Part shown: positions 45,401 to 52,168 of the stretch, one piece after another
Layout: every line of letters starts with the position of its first letter
How positions within the stretch are numbered: position 1 is the first letter of the stretch
The notes under the pieces: model-generated
What the model saw: only the letters and a program-made list of their open reading frames with translations
The model's database searches: none
What the model was told of the DNA's origin: nothing
Assembly (NCBI RefSeq): GCF_014205015.1
Contig: NZ_JACHMO010000001.1
Coordinates: 8,804,001 to 8,868,000, forward strand
Origin: Saccharothrix ecbatanensis
GTDB lineage: Bacteria; Actinomycetota; Actinomycetes; Mycobacteriales; Pseudonocardiaceae
Direction of reading: 5' to 3'
Length of the DNA stretch: 64,000 nt
Position numbers and translations under genes: made by a program

Positions 45401-45521
45401 GTGGACCGAGGCGTTGCGGATCTTCGTCGCGCACGGTGGTCGTGAAGCGCGCGAACCACGCCCGTCGACCACCGCCGTGCCGGGTCGAACGTCCTGGACG
45501 GACTCCGTCAAGGTGTCCTGA
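42465..45521 (+). CDS. AfsR/SARP-family transcriptional regulator with NB-ARC and TPR domains
   Basis: 1018 residues from the GTG at 42465 (VEFKVLGPVEAWVDGSLVAV); a TTG at 42441 is possible. Domains in order: OmpR-like winged helix (1-95, GGPKPKTLLALLAIHAGRVV), BTAD (about 95-245, ending YQEGRRVLLDELGLEPGPAL), NB-ARC ATPase (about 285-600) with Walker A GQPGAGKST, Walker B VLIVLDDARDE and GNLPLALRIAGA, then TPRs (about 710-1000, for example SYYGQALDAFQEGDDALGEA). AfsR-type proteins activate promoters through direct repeats and integrate kinase signals. Residue 521 is encoded by TTA (44025-44027), suggesting bldA-tRNA control. It ends 155 bp before two peptidoglycan-hydrolase genes, whose promoter has an 11-bp direct repeat, so they are its probable targets. 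Confidence 0.93.
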   Translation: MEFKVLGPVEAWVDGSLVAVGGPKPKTLLALLAIHAGRVVSLDQLVDAMWGEQPPDQSRSAIYTYVSSLRRELGDVLSRSGGGYLLSADLDEVDLHVFTSEVTEGRKALAEGDLKGAAVRFATALGAWRGTPLGGAQGAWAEGERSRLEEMRLAALEDRFDADLAIGRGEPLVAELSAAVAENPLRERLRSQLMLALHQAGRQADALACYQEGRRVLLDELGLEPGPALRATHERVLRGDADTRSADARSADAASRAAPTPSQLPFDIGDFTGRVAEQERLVARLTAETGAAQVCAISGQPGAGKSTLAAHVAHVVRDHFADGQLYANLRGVQVVPADPAEVLAGFLRALGVADPAIPAELEERSQLYRTLVADRRVLIVLDDARDERQIRPLLPGGATCALLVSSRERLGALSGAAQLHLRVLRDDEAVELLDRVVGDDRVPAEPDAAEEIVRLCGNLPLALRIAGARLAARPQWKLSRLAERLGVQRRVLQELTLGDLEVRGSLALSYDGLGERERTALRRLGLLDVSTFGGWLLAPLLDCDPDEAEEVVERLVDSQLLDIATTDDGAALRYRLHDLTRAFARERGEAEEPLEQARAACARAAEAWLSLVELAGSRMSHANFGGTPVALDPRYFDGAVADDVIADPEGWFDAEQSGLVRVVERVSELDLTDVATRLAATLCSSRFSVRNLFGQWRRTHSSALEAARRTGDRAGEARLLSGLGWLSYEQDRFDEAASYYGQALDAFQEGDDALGEAATRLSLSTVLRERGELDRAVELLDQALAVLRSYDEPGLVAQALHGLGRVLTERGALDQALEKCSQTLDSYRESGDRRSEAIALRSVGIVHRAAGRWDEAAEYCAEAVRVLQALDDRLMSAYAVQALAKVRIRQGRADAVRSDLFECLSTCGEMQDDFGQALVLRTLGELEIAAGRPDMARRYLDQALHRWAALSLPVWRARTLRDLSTALTALGEPAAADEAWTEALRIFVAHGGREAREPRPSTTAVPGRTSWTDSVKVS

Positions 45522-45532
45522 ACTGCGAAGAC

Positions 45533-45565
45533 AAAGGGCTGGGGGCCAAGTGCTCCCAGCCCTTT
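45533..45565. terminator. terminator after the SARP gene
   Basis: AAAGGGCTGGG and CCCAGCCCTTT form a perfect 11-bp stem with an 11-nt loop, 12 bp after the stop. It separates the regulator's transcript from the hydrolase genes. Confidence 0.85.
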
Positions 45566-45580
45566 CGCATGCCCGGAGTG

Positions 45581-45613
45581 ATCTCAAAACGACCTGAAAA
45601 CGCGCTTTGAGAT
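45581..45613 (+). promoter_or_regulatory. candidate SARP-binding direct repeat and dyad at the hydrolase promoter
   Basis: CTCAAAACGAC (45583-45593) is followed directly by CTGAAAACGCG (45594-45604), an 11-bp direct repeat, the period that SARP regulators recognise. The region is also framed by an inverted repeat ATCTCAAA/TTTGAGAT (45581-45588 and 45606-45613). It lies 63-95 bp upstream of the GH19-type gene. Confidence 0.5.
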
Positions 45614-45675
45614 TTCTCGGAGAACTCGGCGACAAGGTTGTGCCAACACGGAGGGCCAACCGAAGGGGAACCGAG

Positions 45676-47142
45676 ATGAAGATCTTCACCGGCAAGAATT
45701 CCACCCGCGCCGCCGCCTCCGTCGTGGCGGGCTTGCTGACCGCGGGCCTGTGCGCGGCGGGGAACGCCACCGTTGCCCAAGCGGCCGAGCTGCCACCGGG
45801 GTCAAGTCGCGTCGGGGTGCTGTCGAACTCCGGTGACGTGCACGTGAAGGAAGGCACGCTGCTGTCGTCCTGGGTCGAGAAGATGTCGACCGGGGTGGTC
45901 GCGTTCGAGGTGGCGGGCGATCGCGTTGGCGTGCTGGACACCGGCGGCAAGCTGTGGGTGAAGGAGGGGAACCTCTGGACCGGCTGGTCGGAGCAGGCCG
46001 ACAACGTCAAGGACTTCCGCCTCGCCGGGAACCGCATCGGGATCGTCCGCACCGACGGCACGGCCGCGGTGAAGGAGGGCGGTCTCCAGGCCGGCTGGTC
46101 CGAGCAGGCCAACGGCGTGCGGGAAGTGGAGATCACGCCTGACCGCATCGGCATCGTCGGCACCGACGGCACGGTCAACGTCAAGCAGGGCGGCCTCGGC
46201 GCCGGGTGGGTCCCGCAGATCGGCGGGGTCGCCGACCTGGAGCTGTCCGGTGACCGCGTCGGCGTGCTCCGCACCGACGGCACGGTCGCGGTGAAGGAGT
46301 CCAACCTCTGGTCCGACTGGGTCGAGCAGACCAACGGCGTCACCGACCTGGAACTGTCCGGCAGCCTCATCGGTGTCGTGCTGGCCAACGGGCTGGCGAC
46401 GGTGAAGGAGGGCAACCTCTACTCGGCGTGGGTGAACCAGCTCGGTGACGCCGAGGACATCGAGATCTCCGGCGACCGCATCGGTGTGGTGCGCGCCAAC
46501 GGGTCCGCGGTCGTGAAGGACGGCGGCGTCTACGGCGCCTGGGTCGAGCAGACCAGCGGTGTGAAGCAGTTGCGCCTGGCCACGGCCACGCCCGCTTCCG
46601 CGGCGGGCCACGTGACGATCGACGACATCACCGCCATCTACGGCTCCGCGTACGCCACGGACACCGTCGCGGCGGGCTTGCCCGGCCTGAACGAGGTCAT
46701 GACGCAGAAGGGCATCACCACCCCGACCCGCAAGGCCGCGTTCCTGGCGACCCTCAAGCACGAGAGCGGCTTCCGCTACAACGCCGGTGAAGCGGGGAAC
46801 ATCGCGGTCTACCGAGGCCGCGGCTTCATCCAGCTGACCGGGCAGTACAACTACCAGTCCGCCGGCGCGAGCCTCGGTCACGACTTCCTGAACAACCCGT
46901 CCGACGCCGCCTCGCTCCAGTGGAGCGCCAAGGTCGCCGGTTGGTACTGGACGGTCGCCCGCAACATCAACGCCGCCGCGGACGCCTACGACATGGGCGC
47001 GGTCGGCCGCGCGATCGGCTACTCGTACGCCCTCGACCCGACCGAGTCGAACAACCGCTGCGCCTCCTACAAGCGCGCTCTCGCCCACTTCAACGGCGGC
47101 AGCCTGCCGGTCCCCGAAACCGCCATCGACTGCACCCGCTGA
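45676..47142 (+). CDS. secreted seven-repeat propeller-like protein with C-terminal GH19-type lytic domain
   Basis: 488 residues, ATG with AAGGGGAACCG upstream. The signal peptide is ASVVAGLLTAGLCAAGNATV, with cleavage near AQAA (residue 37). Residues about 43-301 are seven repeats of 37 residues with the pattern D-R-[I/V]-G-[V/I]-x-x-T-D-G-x-x-x-V-K-E-G-x-L, then W-x-x-Q-x-x-x-V. Seven short beta repeats of this kind suggest a seven-bladed tectonin-like propeller that binds glycans or wall polymers. The C-terminus (about 312-488) is a lysozyme-like GH19 domain: FLATLKHESGFRYNAGEAG, with its glutamate as likely acid, and YRGRGFIQLTGQYNY. It should cleave chitin or peptidoglycan outside the cell. 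It is likely cotranscribed with the CHAP gene and activated by the upstream SARP protein. Confidence 0.88.
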   Translation: MKIFTGKNSTRAAASVVAGLLTAGLCAAGNATVAQAAELPPGSSRVGVLSNSGDVHVKEGTLLSSWVEKMSTGVVAFEVAGDRVGVLDTGGKLWVKEGNLWTGWSEQADNVKDFRLAGNRIGIVRTDGTAAVKEGGLQAGWSEQANGVREVEITPDRIGIVGTDGTVNVKQGGLGAGWVPQIGGVADLELSGDRVGVLRTDGTVAVKESNLWSDWVEQTNGVTDLELSGSLIGVVLANGLATVKEGNLYSAWVNQLGDAEDIEISGDRIGVVRANGSAVVKDGGVYGAWVEQTSGVKQLRLATATPASAAGHVTIDDITAIYGSAYATDTVAAGLPGLNEVMTQKGITTPTRKAAFLATLKHESGFRYNAGEAGNIAVYRGRGFIQLTGQYNYQSAGASLGHDFLNNPSDAASLQWSAKVAGWYWTVARNINAAADAYDMGAVGRAIGYSYALDPTESNNRCASYKRALAHFNGGSLPVPETAIDCTR

Positions 47143-47192
47143 CCTCACTCGAATTCCGTCGAAACCCTCGTTCGAACCGAAAGGGAACCACC

Positions 47193-48596
47193 ATGTCCAT
47201 CAAGACGACCGCGCGCCGCACCGTGACGACCGCCCTCGCCGCCGCCGTGCTCGCCCCAGTCCTCGCCCTGTTCTCCGCAGGCTCCGCCGTCGCCGACGCC
47301 CGCACGGACATCCGCGACCTGGCCAGAGCCAACATCGACAAGCAGACGTGCAGTACCAACAGCACGGGTGGGGTGGGCTACATGGACTCCTGCCGCATGG
47401 CCCACGCCTGGTGCGCGGACTTCGCCCGCTGGGTGTGGGGGACGGCGGGCCTCAACACCGACCGCCTCACCCCGGCCGCGGGCAGCTTCTACCTCTACGG
47501 GGCCAACAAGGGCACCCTGCACACCGACACGGGCTACGTCCCGCAGATCGGCGACGCGGTGGTGCTGAACTACCAGGGCAACGGCTACGCCGACCACGTC
47601 TCGATCGTCGACTCGGTCGCCGCCACCTCGATGACCACGATCAACGGCAACTCCGGCGGCTCCGGGCCCACCACCTCGGCGGTGCGGTACGCCACCGGTG
47701 GCAACCGGGTCGGCCAGTACATCGCGGGCCAGCGGATCTCCGCGTTCGTCAGCCCGTCCGGCGTCGGCACCACCCCGGTCCTGACCAAGCGCCTGGGCAT
47801 CCTCGGCGGCGGCGGCGCCGTCCTCGGCAAGCAGGGCGAGCTCGGCACCGGGTGGATCCCCGTGCACAACGGCGGCATCGCGCAGGCGAAGTTCGACGGC
47901 GACATGGTCGGCATCGTCGACGCCGGCGGAACCCTGCACGTCAAGCAGGGCGACATGTACCAGGGGTGGGTCCCCCAGATCGGCAACGTGAAGGACTTCG
48001 CGCTGGAGTCCCGCACCGGCCGCATCGGCGTGCTGCGCAATGACGGCACGGTCACCGTGAAGGAGGGCGGCCTCCAGGGTTCTTGGGTCGAGCAGACCAA
48101 CGGCGCCGCCGAGCTGACGCTGTCGGGTGACTGGATCGGCGTCGTCTCCACCACCGGCGCGGTGTCGGTCAAGCAGGGCAACCTGTACGAGGGGTGGACC
48201 ACCCAGCTCGGCAACGCGAAGCACTTGGAGCTGGACGCGCAGGCAGGTCGGATCGGGGTGCTGCGCAACGACGGCACCGTCGTGGTCAAGGAAGGCGGCC
48301 TGTACGGCGCCAACTGGCTCGAGCAGACCAACGGCGTGACCGACTTCGAGCTGTCGGGTGACTGGATCGGCGTGGTCTTCGCCAACGGCCTCGCGTCGGT
48401 CAAGGCGGGCAGCCTCCAGTCCGGTTGGACCAACCAGCTCTCGGGCGTCAAGGACATCGAGATCGACGCCGCGGCGGGCCGCCTTGGGTTCCTGCGGACC
48501 GACGGCACCCTCGCGGCCAAGGACGGTGGCCTGTACGGCGCCACGTGGCACGAGGTGGGCAACGGCGTGACCACGTTCGACGTGACCAGCTACTGA
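47193..48596 (+). CDS. secreted CHAP-domain amidase/peptidase with C-terminal seven-repeat propeller-like module
   Basis: 467 residues, ATG with AAAGGGAACC upstream, nearly the same leader as the preceding gene. A Sec signal is cleaved near SAVADA (residue 36). The CHAP domain (about 38-190) has CRMAHAWCADFARWVWG with the nucleophile cysteine and ADHVSIVDS with the histidine, followed by ITTINGNSGGSGP-like asparagine region; such domains cut peptidoglycan stem peptides or crosslinks. Residues about 205-467 are seven repeats clearly homologous to those of the previous protein (RIGVLRNDGTVTVKEGGLQG, SWVEQTNG). The order is reversed relative to the GH19 protein: catalytic domain first. Shared modules imply the same wall target. 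A strong terminator follows. Confidence 0.88.
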   Translation: MSIKTTARRTVTTALAAAVLAPVLALFSAGSAVADARTDIRDLARANIDKQTCSTNSTGGVGYMDSCRMAHAWCADFARWVWGTAGLNTDRLTPAAGSFYLYGANKGTLHTDTGYVPQIGDAVVLNYQGNGYADHVSIVDSVAATSMTTINGNSGGSGPTTSAVRYATGGNRVGQYIAGQRISAFVSPSGVGTTPVLTKRLGILGGGGAVLGKQGELGTGWIPVHNGGIAQAKFDGDMVGIVDAGGTLHVKQGDMYQGWVPQIGNVKDFALESRTGRIGVLRNDGTVTVKEGGLQGSWVEQTNGAAELTLSGDWIGVVSTTGAVSVKQGNLYEGWTTQLGNAKHLELDAQAGRIGVLRNDGTVVVKEGGLYGANWLEQTNGVTDFELSGDWIGVVFANGLASVKAGSLQSGWTNQLSGVKDIEIDAAAGRLGFLRTDGTLAAKDGGLYGATWHEVGNGVTTFDVTSY

Positions 48597-48607
48597 CCCC
48601 ACCCCGT

Positions 48608-48640
48608 CTGGGCCCCCGACCGCACCGGTCGGGGGCCCAG
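48608..48640. terminator. terminator after the CHAP gene
   Basis: CTGGGCCCCCGACCG and CGGTCGGGGGCCCAG form a perfect 15-bp stem with a 3-nt loop, 11 bp after the stop. It ends the two-gene hydrolase unit. Confidence 0.9.
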
Positions 48641-48662
48641 CGGTCGTCCGACGGGAGCCGCT

Positions 48663-49103
48663 GTGGTCGTCCCCATCACGAGGACCGAGGTCTTGGAGCG
48701 CGCCGCCACTTGGGTGTGCGTGCCCTACAGCCAGAACGCGTTCCACTCCAACCGCTACGGCACCTACCGCACCGACTGCTCCGGGTTCGTGTCGATGGCG
48801 TTCGGGCTGCCCGACGTGCCGCGCGGCGGGCTCAACACGGTGGACCTGGTCGTGGTGAGCACGCCGATCGGCAAGGACGAGCTGCTGCCCGCGGACGTGC
48901 TGATCGACCCGGTCGGCGATCGGACGTCGCGACACGTGGTGTTGTTCGAGGCGTGGGCGAACCCCTGGCGCACGCACTACCTGGGGCGTGAGCAGTGCGC
49001 CGGGCTCGGCACGGTCCGCCGCACGCTCGTCTACCCCTACGACGGCGGACCGCGTGGCTACCGGCCCTACCGGCTCAACCACGTCACCGAACCGGACTTC
49101 TGA
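48663..49103 (+). CDS. NlpC/P60-like cysteine hydrolase without signal peptide
   Basis: 146 residues from a GTG at 48663. The NlpC/P60-type core is visible: TDCSGFVSMAFGL (nucleophile cysteine near 40) and SRHVVLFEAW (histidine near 89), with a helical start TRTEVLERAATWVCVPYSQN. There is no signal peptide or membrane segment, unlike the two hydrolases upstream, and a strong terminator lies in between, so it has its own promoter or depends on readthrough. It may act inside the cell, be released by lysis, or use a non-Sec route. Substrate peptide is unknown. Confidence 0.8.
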   Translation: MVVPITRTEVLERAATWVCVPYSQNAFHSNRYGTYRTDCSGFVSMAFGLPDVPRGGLNTVDLVVVSTPIGKDELLPADVLIDPVGDRTSRHVVLFEAWANPWRTHYLGREQCAGLGTVRRTLVYPYDGGPRGYRPYRLNHVTEPDF

Positions 49104-49146
49104 CCCCTTCGAGCCCGCACCGGCGGGGGCTGCGGCTCTCCGTCGG

Positions 49147-50742
49147 CTACGCGAGCCAGACGGCCGTGTCAGGTGGCAGTTGGTTGCCGTCCATGGGGCC
49201 GCTGGCCAGCAGCACCTCACCGGGCGGCAGCGGTACCGGGCCGCCGGAGGTGTTCAGCGCGCAGATCAAGCCGCCGCCCTTGCGCCGGAACGCGAAGCAC
49301 CCGGCCGGCGCCCCGTACCACTCCAGCTCGTCACCGCTGAACTCGCTGCGCGATTTCCGCAGCTCAAGCGCGTGTCGGTAGAACGACAGCATCGACTCCG
49401 GGTCTTCCAGCTGCGACTCCGCCGTCAGACCGGCCCACTCGTTCGGCTGCGGCAGCCAGGTGGTGGCTGCCTGCGAGAACCCGAACGGCGGGGTGTCGCC
49501 CTCCCAGGGCAGCGGCACGCGGCAGCCGTCACGGCCGCGGAGCGTGTGCCTTGAACGCAGCCAGATCGGGTCCTGCAACGCCCAGTCCGGCAGCTCCACG
49601 TCCGGGAGCCCCAGCTCCTCGCCGTTGTACAGGTAGACCACACCCGGCAGCGCCAGCTCCACCAGCGTCAACGCCCGCGCCCGCTGCGCGCCGACCGCAC
49701 CACCGCCGTACCGCGTCACGTGCCGCGGCACGTCGTGGTTGGACAACGTCCAGGTCGGCGGCGTGCCCAGCCCGCGCACCGCGCCCAGCGAGTGCTCGAT
49801 CGCCGCACGCACGCCATCCGCGTCGAACGGCGCCTGGACCAGCCGGAAGTTGAACCCGAGGTGCAGCTCGTCGGGGCGCACGTACCGGGCGAACCGCTCG
49901 TCGTCCTTGACCCAGATCTCGCCGACGGCCATCCGGCCCGGGTACTCGTCGACGACCTTGCGGATCAACCGGTGCACCTCGTGCACGCCGTCGTCGTCGA
50001 ACCGGGGGTCGAGTGAGTTGTCGTGCATGTCGAGCGCGGCCAGGTCGACCCGCGGGTCGATGTTCGGCAACCCGTAGGGCTTGGCCATCCCGTGCGCCAC
50101 GTCGATCCGGAAGCCGTCCACCCCGCGGTCCATCCAGAACCGCAACGTGTGCGCCAGATCCGCCGCGACCTCGTGGTTGTCCCAGTTCAGGTCGGGCTGC
50201 TCGGGCGCGAACAGGTGCAGGTACCACTGCCCGTCCGGCACCCGCGTCCACGCCGGCCCGCCGAACTGGCTGGGCCAGTTGTTCGGCGGCACGGACCCGT
50301 CGAACCCGCCGCCGTCCCGGAACACGTACCGGTTCCGCTCGACCGAACCCGGCCCGGCCCGCAACGCGGCCTGGAACCACTCGTGCCGGTCGCTGGTGTG
50401 GTTGGGCACCACGTCGATGGTGACCTTGAGGTTGTGCTCGTGCGCCTCGGCTACCAGGCGGTCGAACGCGGCCAGGTCGCCGAACAGCGGGTCCACGTCG
50501 CGCGGGTCGGCCACGTCGTACCCGTGGTCGGCCATGGGCGATGTGAAGAACGGTGTGAGCCACAGGGCGTCCACACCGAGCAGTTCGAGGTAGCCGAGCC
50601 TGGAGCGGATGCCGTCGAGGTCGCCCACGCCGTCACCGTTGGAATCGGCGAAGGACCGGACGTAGATCTGGTAGAAGACGGCGTCACGCCACCAGGCGGA
50701 CTCGTCGGCGATCTCTGGTTGTAGATCGGAGGATCGTCGCAC
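49147..50742 (-). CDS. aglA: alpha-glucosidase AglA, GH13
   Basis: 531 residues. GH13 motifs: VTIDVVPNHTSDRHEWF, GFRIDVAHG (Asp near 212), RMAVGEIWV (Glu near 274) and LSNHDVPRHVTRYG (Asp near 336). It has no signal peptide, so it is a cytoplasmic alpha-glucosidase acting on maltose-type oligosaccharides. It lies next to the globin gene as aglA-glbO do in mycobacteria (Rv2471-Rv2470) and is therefore the backbone copy. The paralogue at 37813 shares the same overall start (FYQIYVRSFADSNGDGVGDL here) and sits in the starch block. Confidence 0.94.
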   Translation of the reverse strand: MRRSSDLQPEIADESAWWRDAVFYQIYVRSFADSNGDGVGDLDGIRSRLGYLELLGVDALWLTPFFTSPMADHGYDVADPRDVDPLFGDLAAFDRLVAEAHEHNLKVTIDVVPNHTSDRHEWFQAALRAGPGSVERNRYVFRDGGGFDGSVPPNNWPSQFGGPAWTRVPDGQWYLHLFAPEQPDLNWDNHEVAADLAHTLRFWMDRGVDGFRIDVAHGMAKPYGLPNIDPRVDLAALDMHDNSLDPRFDDDGVHEVHRLIRKVVDEYPGRMAVGEIWVKDDERFARYVRPDELHLGFNFRLVQAPFDADGVRAAIEHSLGAVRGLGTPPTWTLSNHDVPRHVTRYGGGAVGAQRARALTLVELALPGVVYLYNGEELGLPDVELPDWALQDPIWLRSRHTLRGRDGCRVPLPWEGDTPPFGFSQAATTWLPQPNEWAGLTAESQLEDPESMLSFYRHALELRKSRSEFSGDELEWYGAPAGCFAFRRKGGGLICALNTSGGPVPLPPGEVLLASGPMDGNQLPPDTAVWLA

Positions 50743-50799
50743 GAGACGTCATCCTGCCATTCGTGACGGACACCGAGGCCACGTTCGTGTGATCAAGAA

Positions 50800-51186
50800 T
50801 CACGCCCAGGCATTCATCATGCTGTTGGCGGCCATCTCCAGATAGGCCCAGAGCTGCGCACGGTGCTCCGGAGAGAGATCAACGGAGTCGACCCCCACCT
50901 TCGCGCACCGCAGCCACGCGTCCCGTTCAATGGGACCGATCACGAACGGAGCGTGGCGCATCCGCAACCGAGGATGACCCCGGGTGTCCGAGTACGTGTG
51001 CGGCCCGCCCCAGTACTGCATGAGGAACAGTCGGAAACGCTCCTCGGCGGGGCCGAGGTCCTCTTCTGGGTACAGCGGACGCAGGACGGGATCGTGGGCC
51101 ACTTCCTCGTAGAAGCGCGCGACGATCTTGTGGAACGTCTCGTACCCGCCCACTGCTTCGTAGAAGTTCTCCGGAGGAGTGGTCAC
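50800..51186 (-). CDS. glbO: truncated haemoglobin, group II (trHbO)
   Basis: 128 residues, normal for group II truncated globins. [20 protein letters not shown] gives the family start and helix B, and [15 protein letters not shown] contains the proximal histidine and the RMRHAPF signature of GlbO; a Trp in RDAWLRC fits the G8 position. It binds haem and O2/NO in the cytoplasm or near the membrane. Its position between aglA and the HNH gene matches Rv2470. Confidence 0.96.
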   Translation of the reverse strand: MTTPPENFYEAVGGYETFHKIVARFYEEVAHDPVLRPLYPEEDLGPAEERFRLFLMQYWGGPHTYSDTRGHPRLRMRHAPFVIGPIERDAWLRCAKVGVDSVDLSPEHRAQLWAYLEMAANSMMNAWA

Positions 51187-51267
51187 CCCTCCATCCTGCC
51201 TCAGCCCCGAACCGGAAGCCCACGCGCAGGGGCCTAGGGCAAGGGGCCGGCCAGGTCCGGGACACGT

Positions 51268-52152
51268 CTAGGACGACTTCAGCGAGATGCCCGCCTCTTC
51301 CAGCGCGGGCATCAGCTTCGCTCTCAGCGCCCGCTGGACCGCCCACTGCCTGCCCGGCCGCACCTTCACCGTGACCCGCATGGTGATGCCCTCCGGCGTG
51401 ACCTTCTCCACACCGAGCACCTGCGGCTTGTCGATGACGTCCTTGGCCATGGACTCCTCGTCCGTCGCCGCGACCACGGCCTTGGACAGCACCTCGGCGG
51501 CCGAGGACAGGTTCGCCCCGTAGCCGAGGGGCAGGTCGACCACCGCCACCGCGAACCCCTGCGAGGAGTTGCCCACCCGCAGGATCTCGCCGTTGCGGAC
51601 GTACCAGACGGTGCCGTTGGTGTCGCGGATCGTGGTGATCCGCAGCGCCACCGACTCGACCGTGCCGGTCGCCGGGCCGAGGTCGACCACGTCGCCGACC
51701 CCGTACTGGTCCTCCAACATCATGAACATGCCGGACAGGAAGTCCTTGACCAGGTTCTGCGCGCCGAAACCGATGGCCACGCCCAGGATGCCCGCCGAGG
51801 TGAGGATCGGCGCGGGGTTCATGCCGACCTCGGTGAGGATCTGGATGAAGGCGATCCCGAACACGATGACCGTGACGAAGGACTTGAGCACCGAGCCGAT
51901 GGTCTTGGCCCGCTGCTCACGCCGCTCGGAGACCAGCGCGCCCAAGGCCTGCGGGGCACGTTCCCGCAGCGGCTTGAGCAGCTTCGGCTTCCGACCGCCG
52001 TTGCCGCGGGTCATCCGGTCGATCAGCCGGCGGAGCAGGAACCGGATCACCACCGCGATGATCACGGTCAACGCGATCCGCAGCCCGCCTTCCGCGATCT
52101 TGGGCCCGTTGACCACCCACCACTCGACGGCGAGGGTCGCCTCCACGTTCAC
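51268..52152 (-). CDS. small-conductance mechanosensitive channel (MscS family)
   Basis: 294 residues. TM segments lie at about 22-40 (LRIALTVIIAVVIRFLLRRL), 90-110 (VLKSFVTVIVFGIAFIQILT) and the pore-lining TM3 at about 115-145 (SAGILGVAIGFGAQNLVKDF), with the glycine/alanine pattern of MscS. The beta domain follows (QYGVGDVVDLGPATGTVESV). The C-terminus is a mixed alpha/beta vestibule. It releases solutes upon membrane tension. It follows the prolyl oligopeptidase gene by 16 bp and is probably cotranscribed with it. Confidence 0.93.
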   Translation of the reverse strand: MNVEATLAVEWWVVNGPKIAEGGLRIALTVIIAVVIRFLLRRLIDRMTRGNGGRKPKLLKPLRERAPQALGALVSERREQRAKTIGSVLKSFVTVIVFGIAFIQILTEVGMNPAPILTSAGILGVAIGFGAQNLVKDFLSGMFMMLEDQYGVGDVVDLGPATGTVESVALRITTIRDTNGTVWYVRNGEILRVGNSSQGFAVAVVDLPLGYGANLSSAAEVLSKAVVAATDEESMAKDVIDKPQVLGVEKVTPEGITMRVTVKVRPGRQWAVQRALRAKLMPALEEAGISLKSS

Positions 52153-52168
52153 CTGCTCAGTCCTCCAC

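Noticed and set aside
45614..45675. c-di-AMP (ydaO) riboswitch in front of the wall-hydrolase gene
   Set aside because: Such riboswitches often precede actinobacterial hydrolases and a GGGGAACC string is present, but it is part of the ribosome site and the other conserved stems are missing.
48663..49103. Third member of the same hydrolase operon
   Set aside because: A perfect 15-bp terminator separates it from the CHAP gene, and it lacks both signal peptide and propeller repeats.
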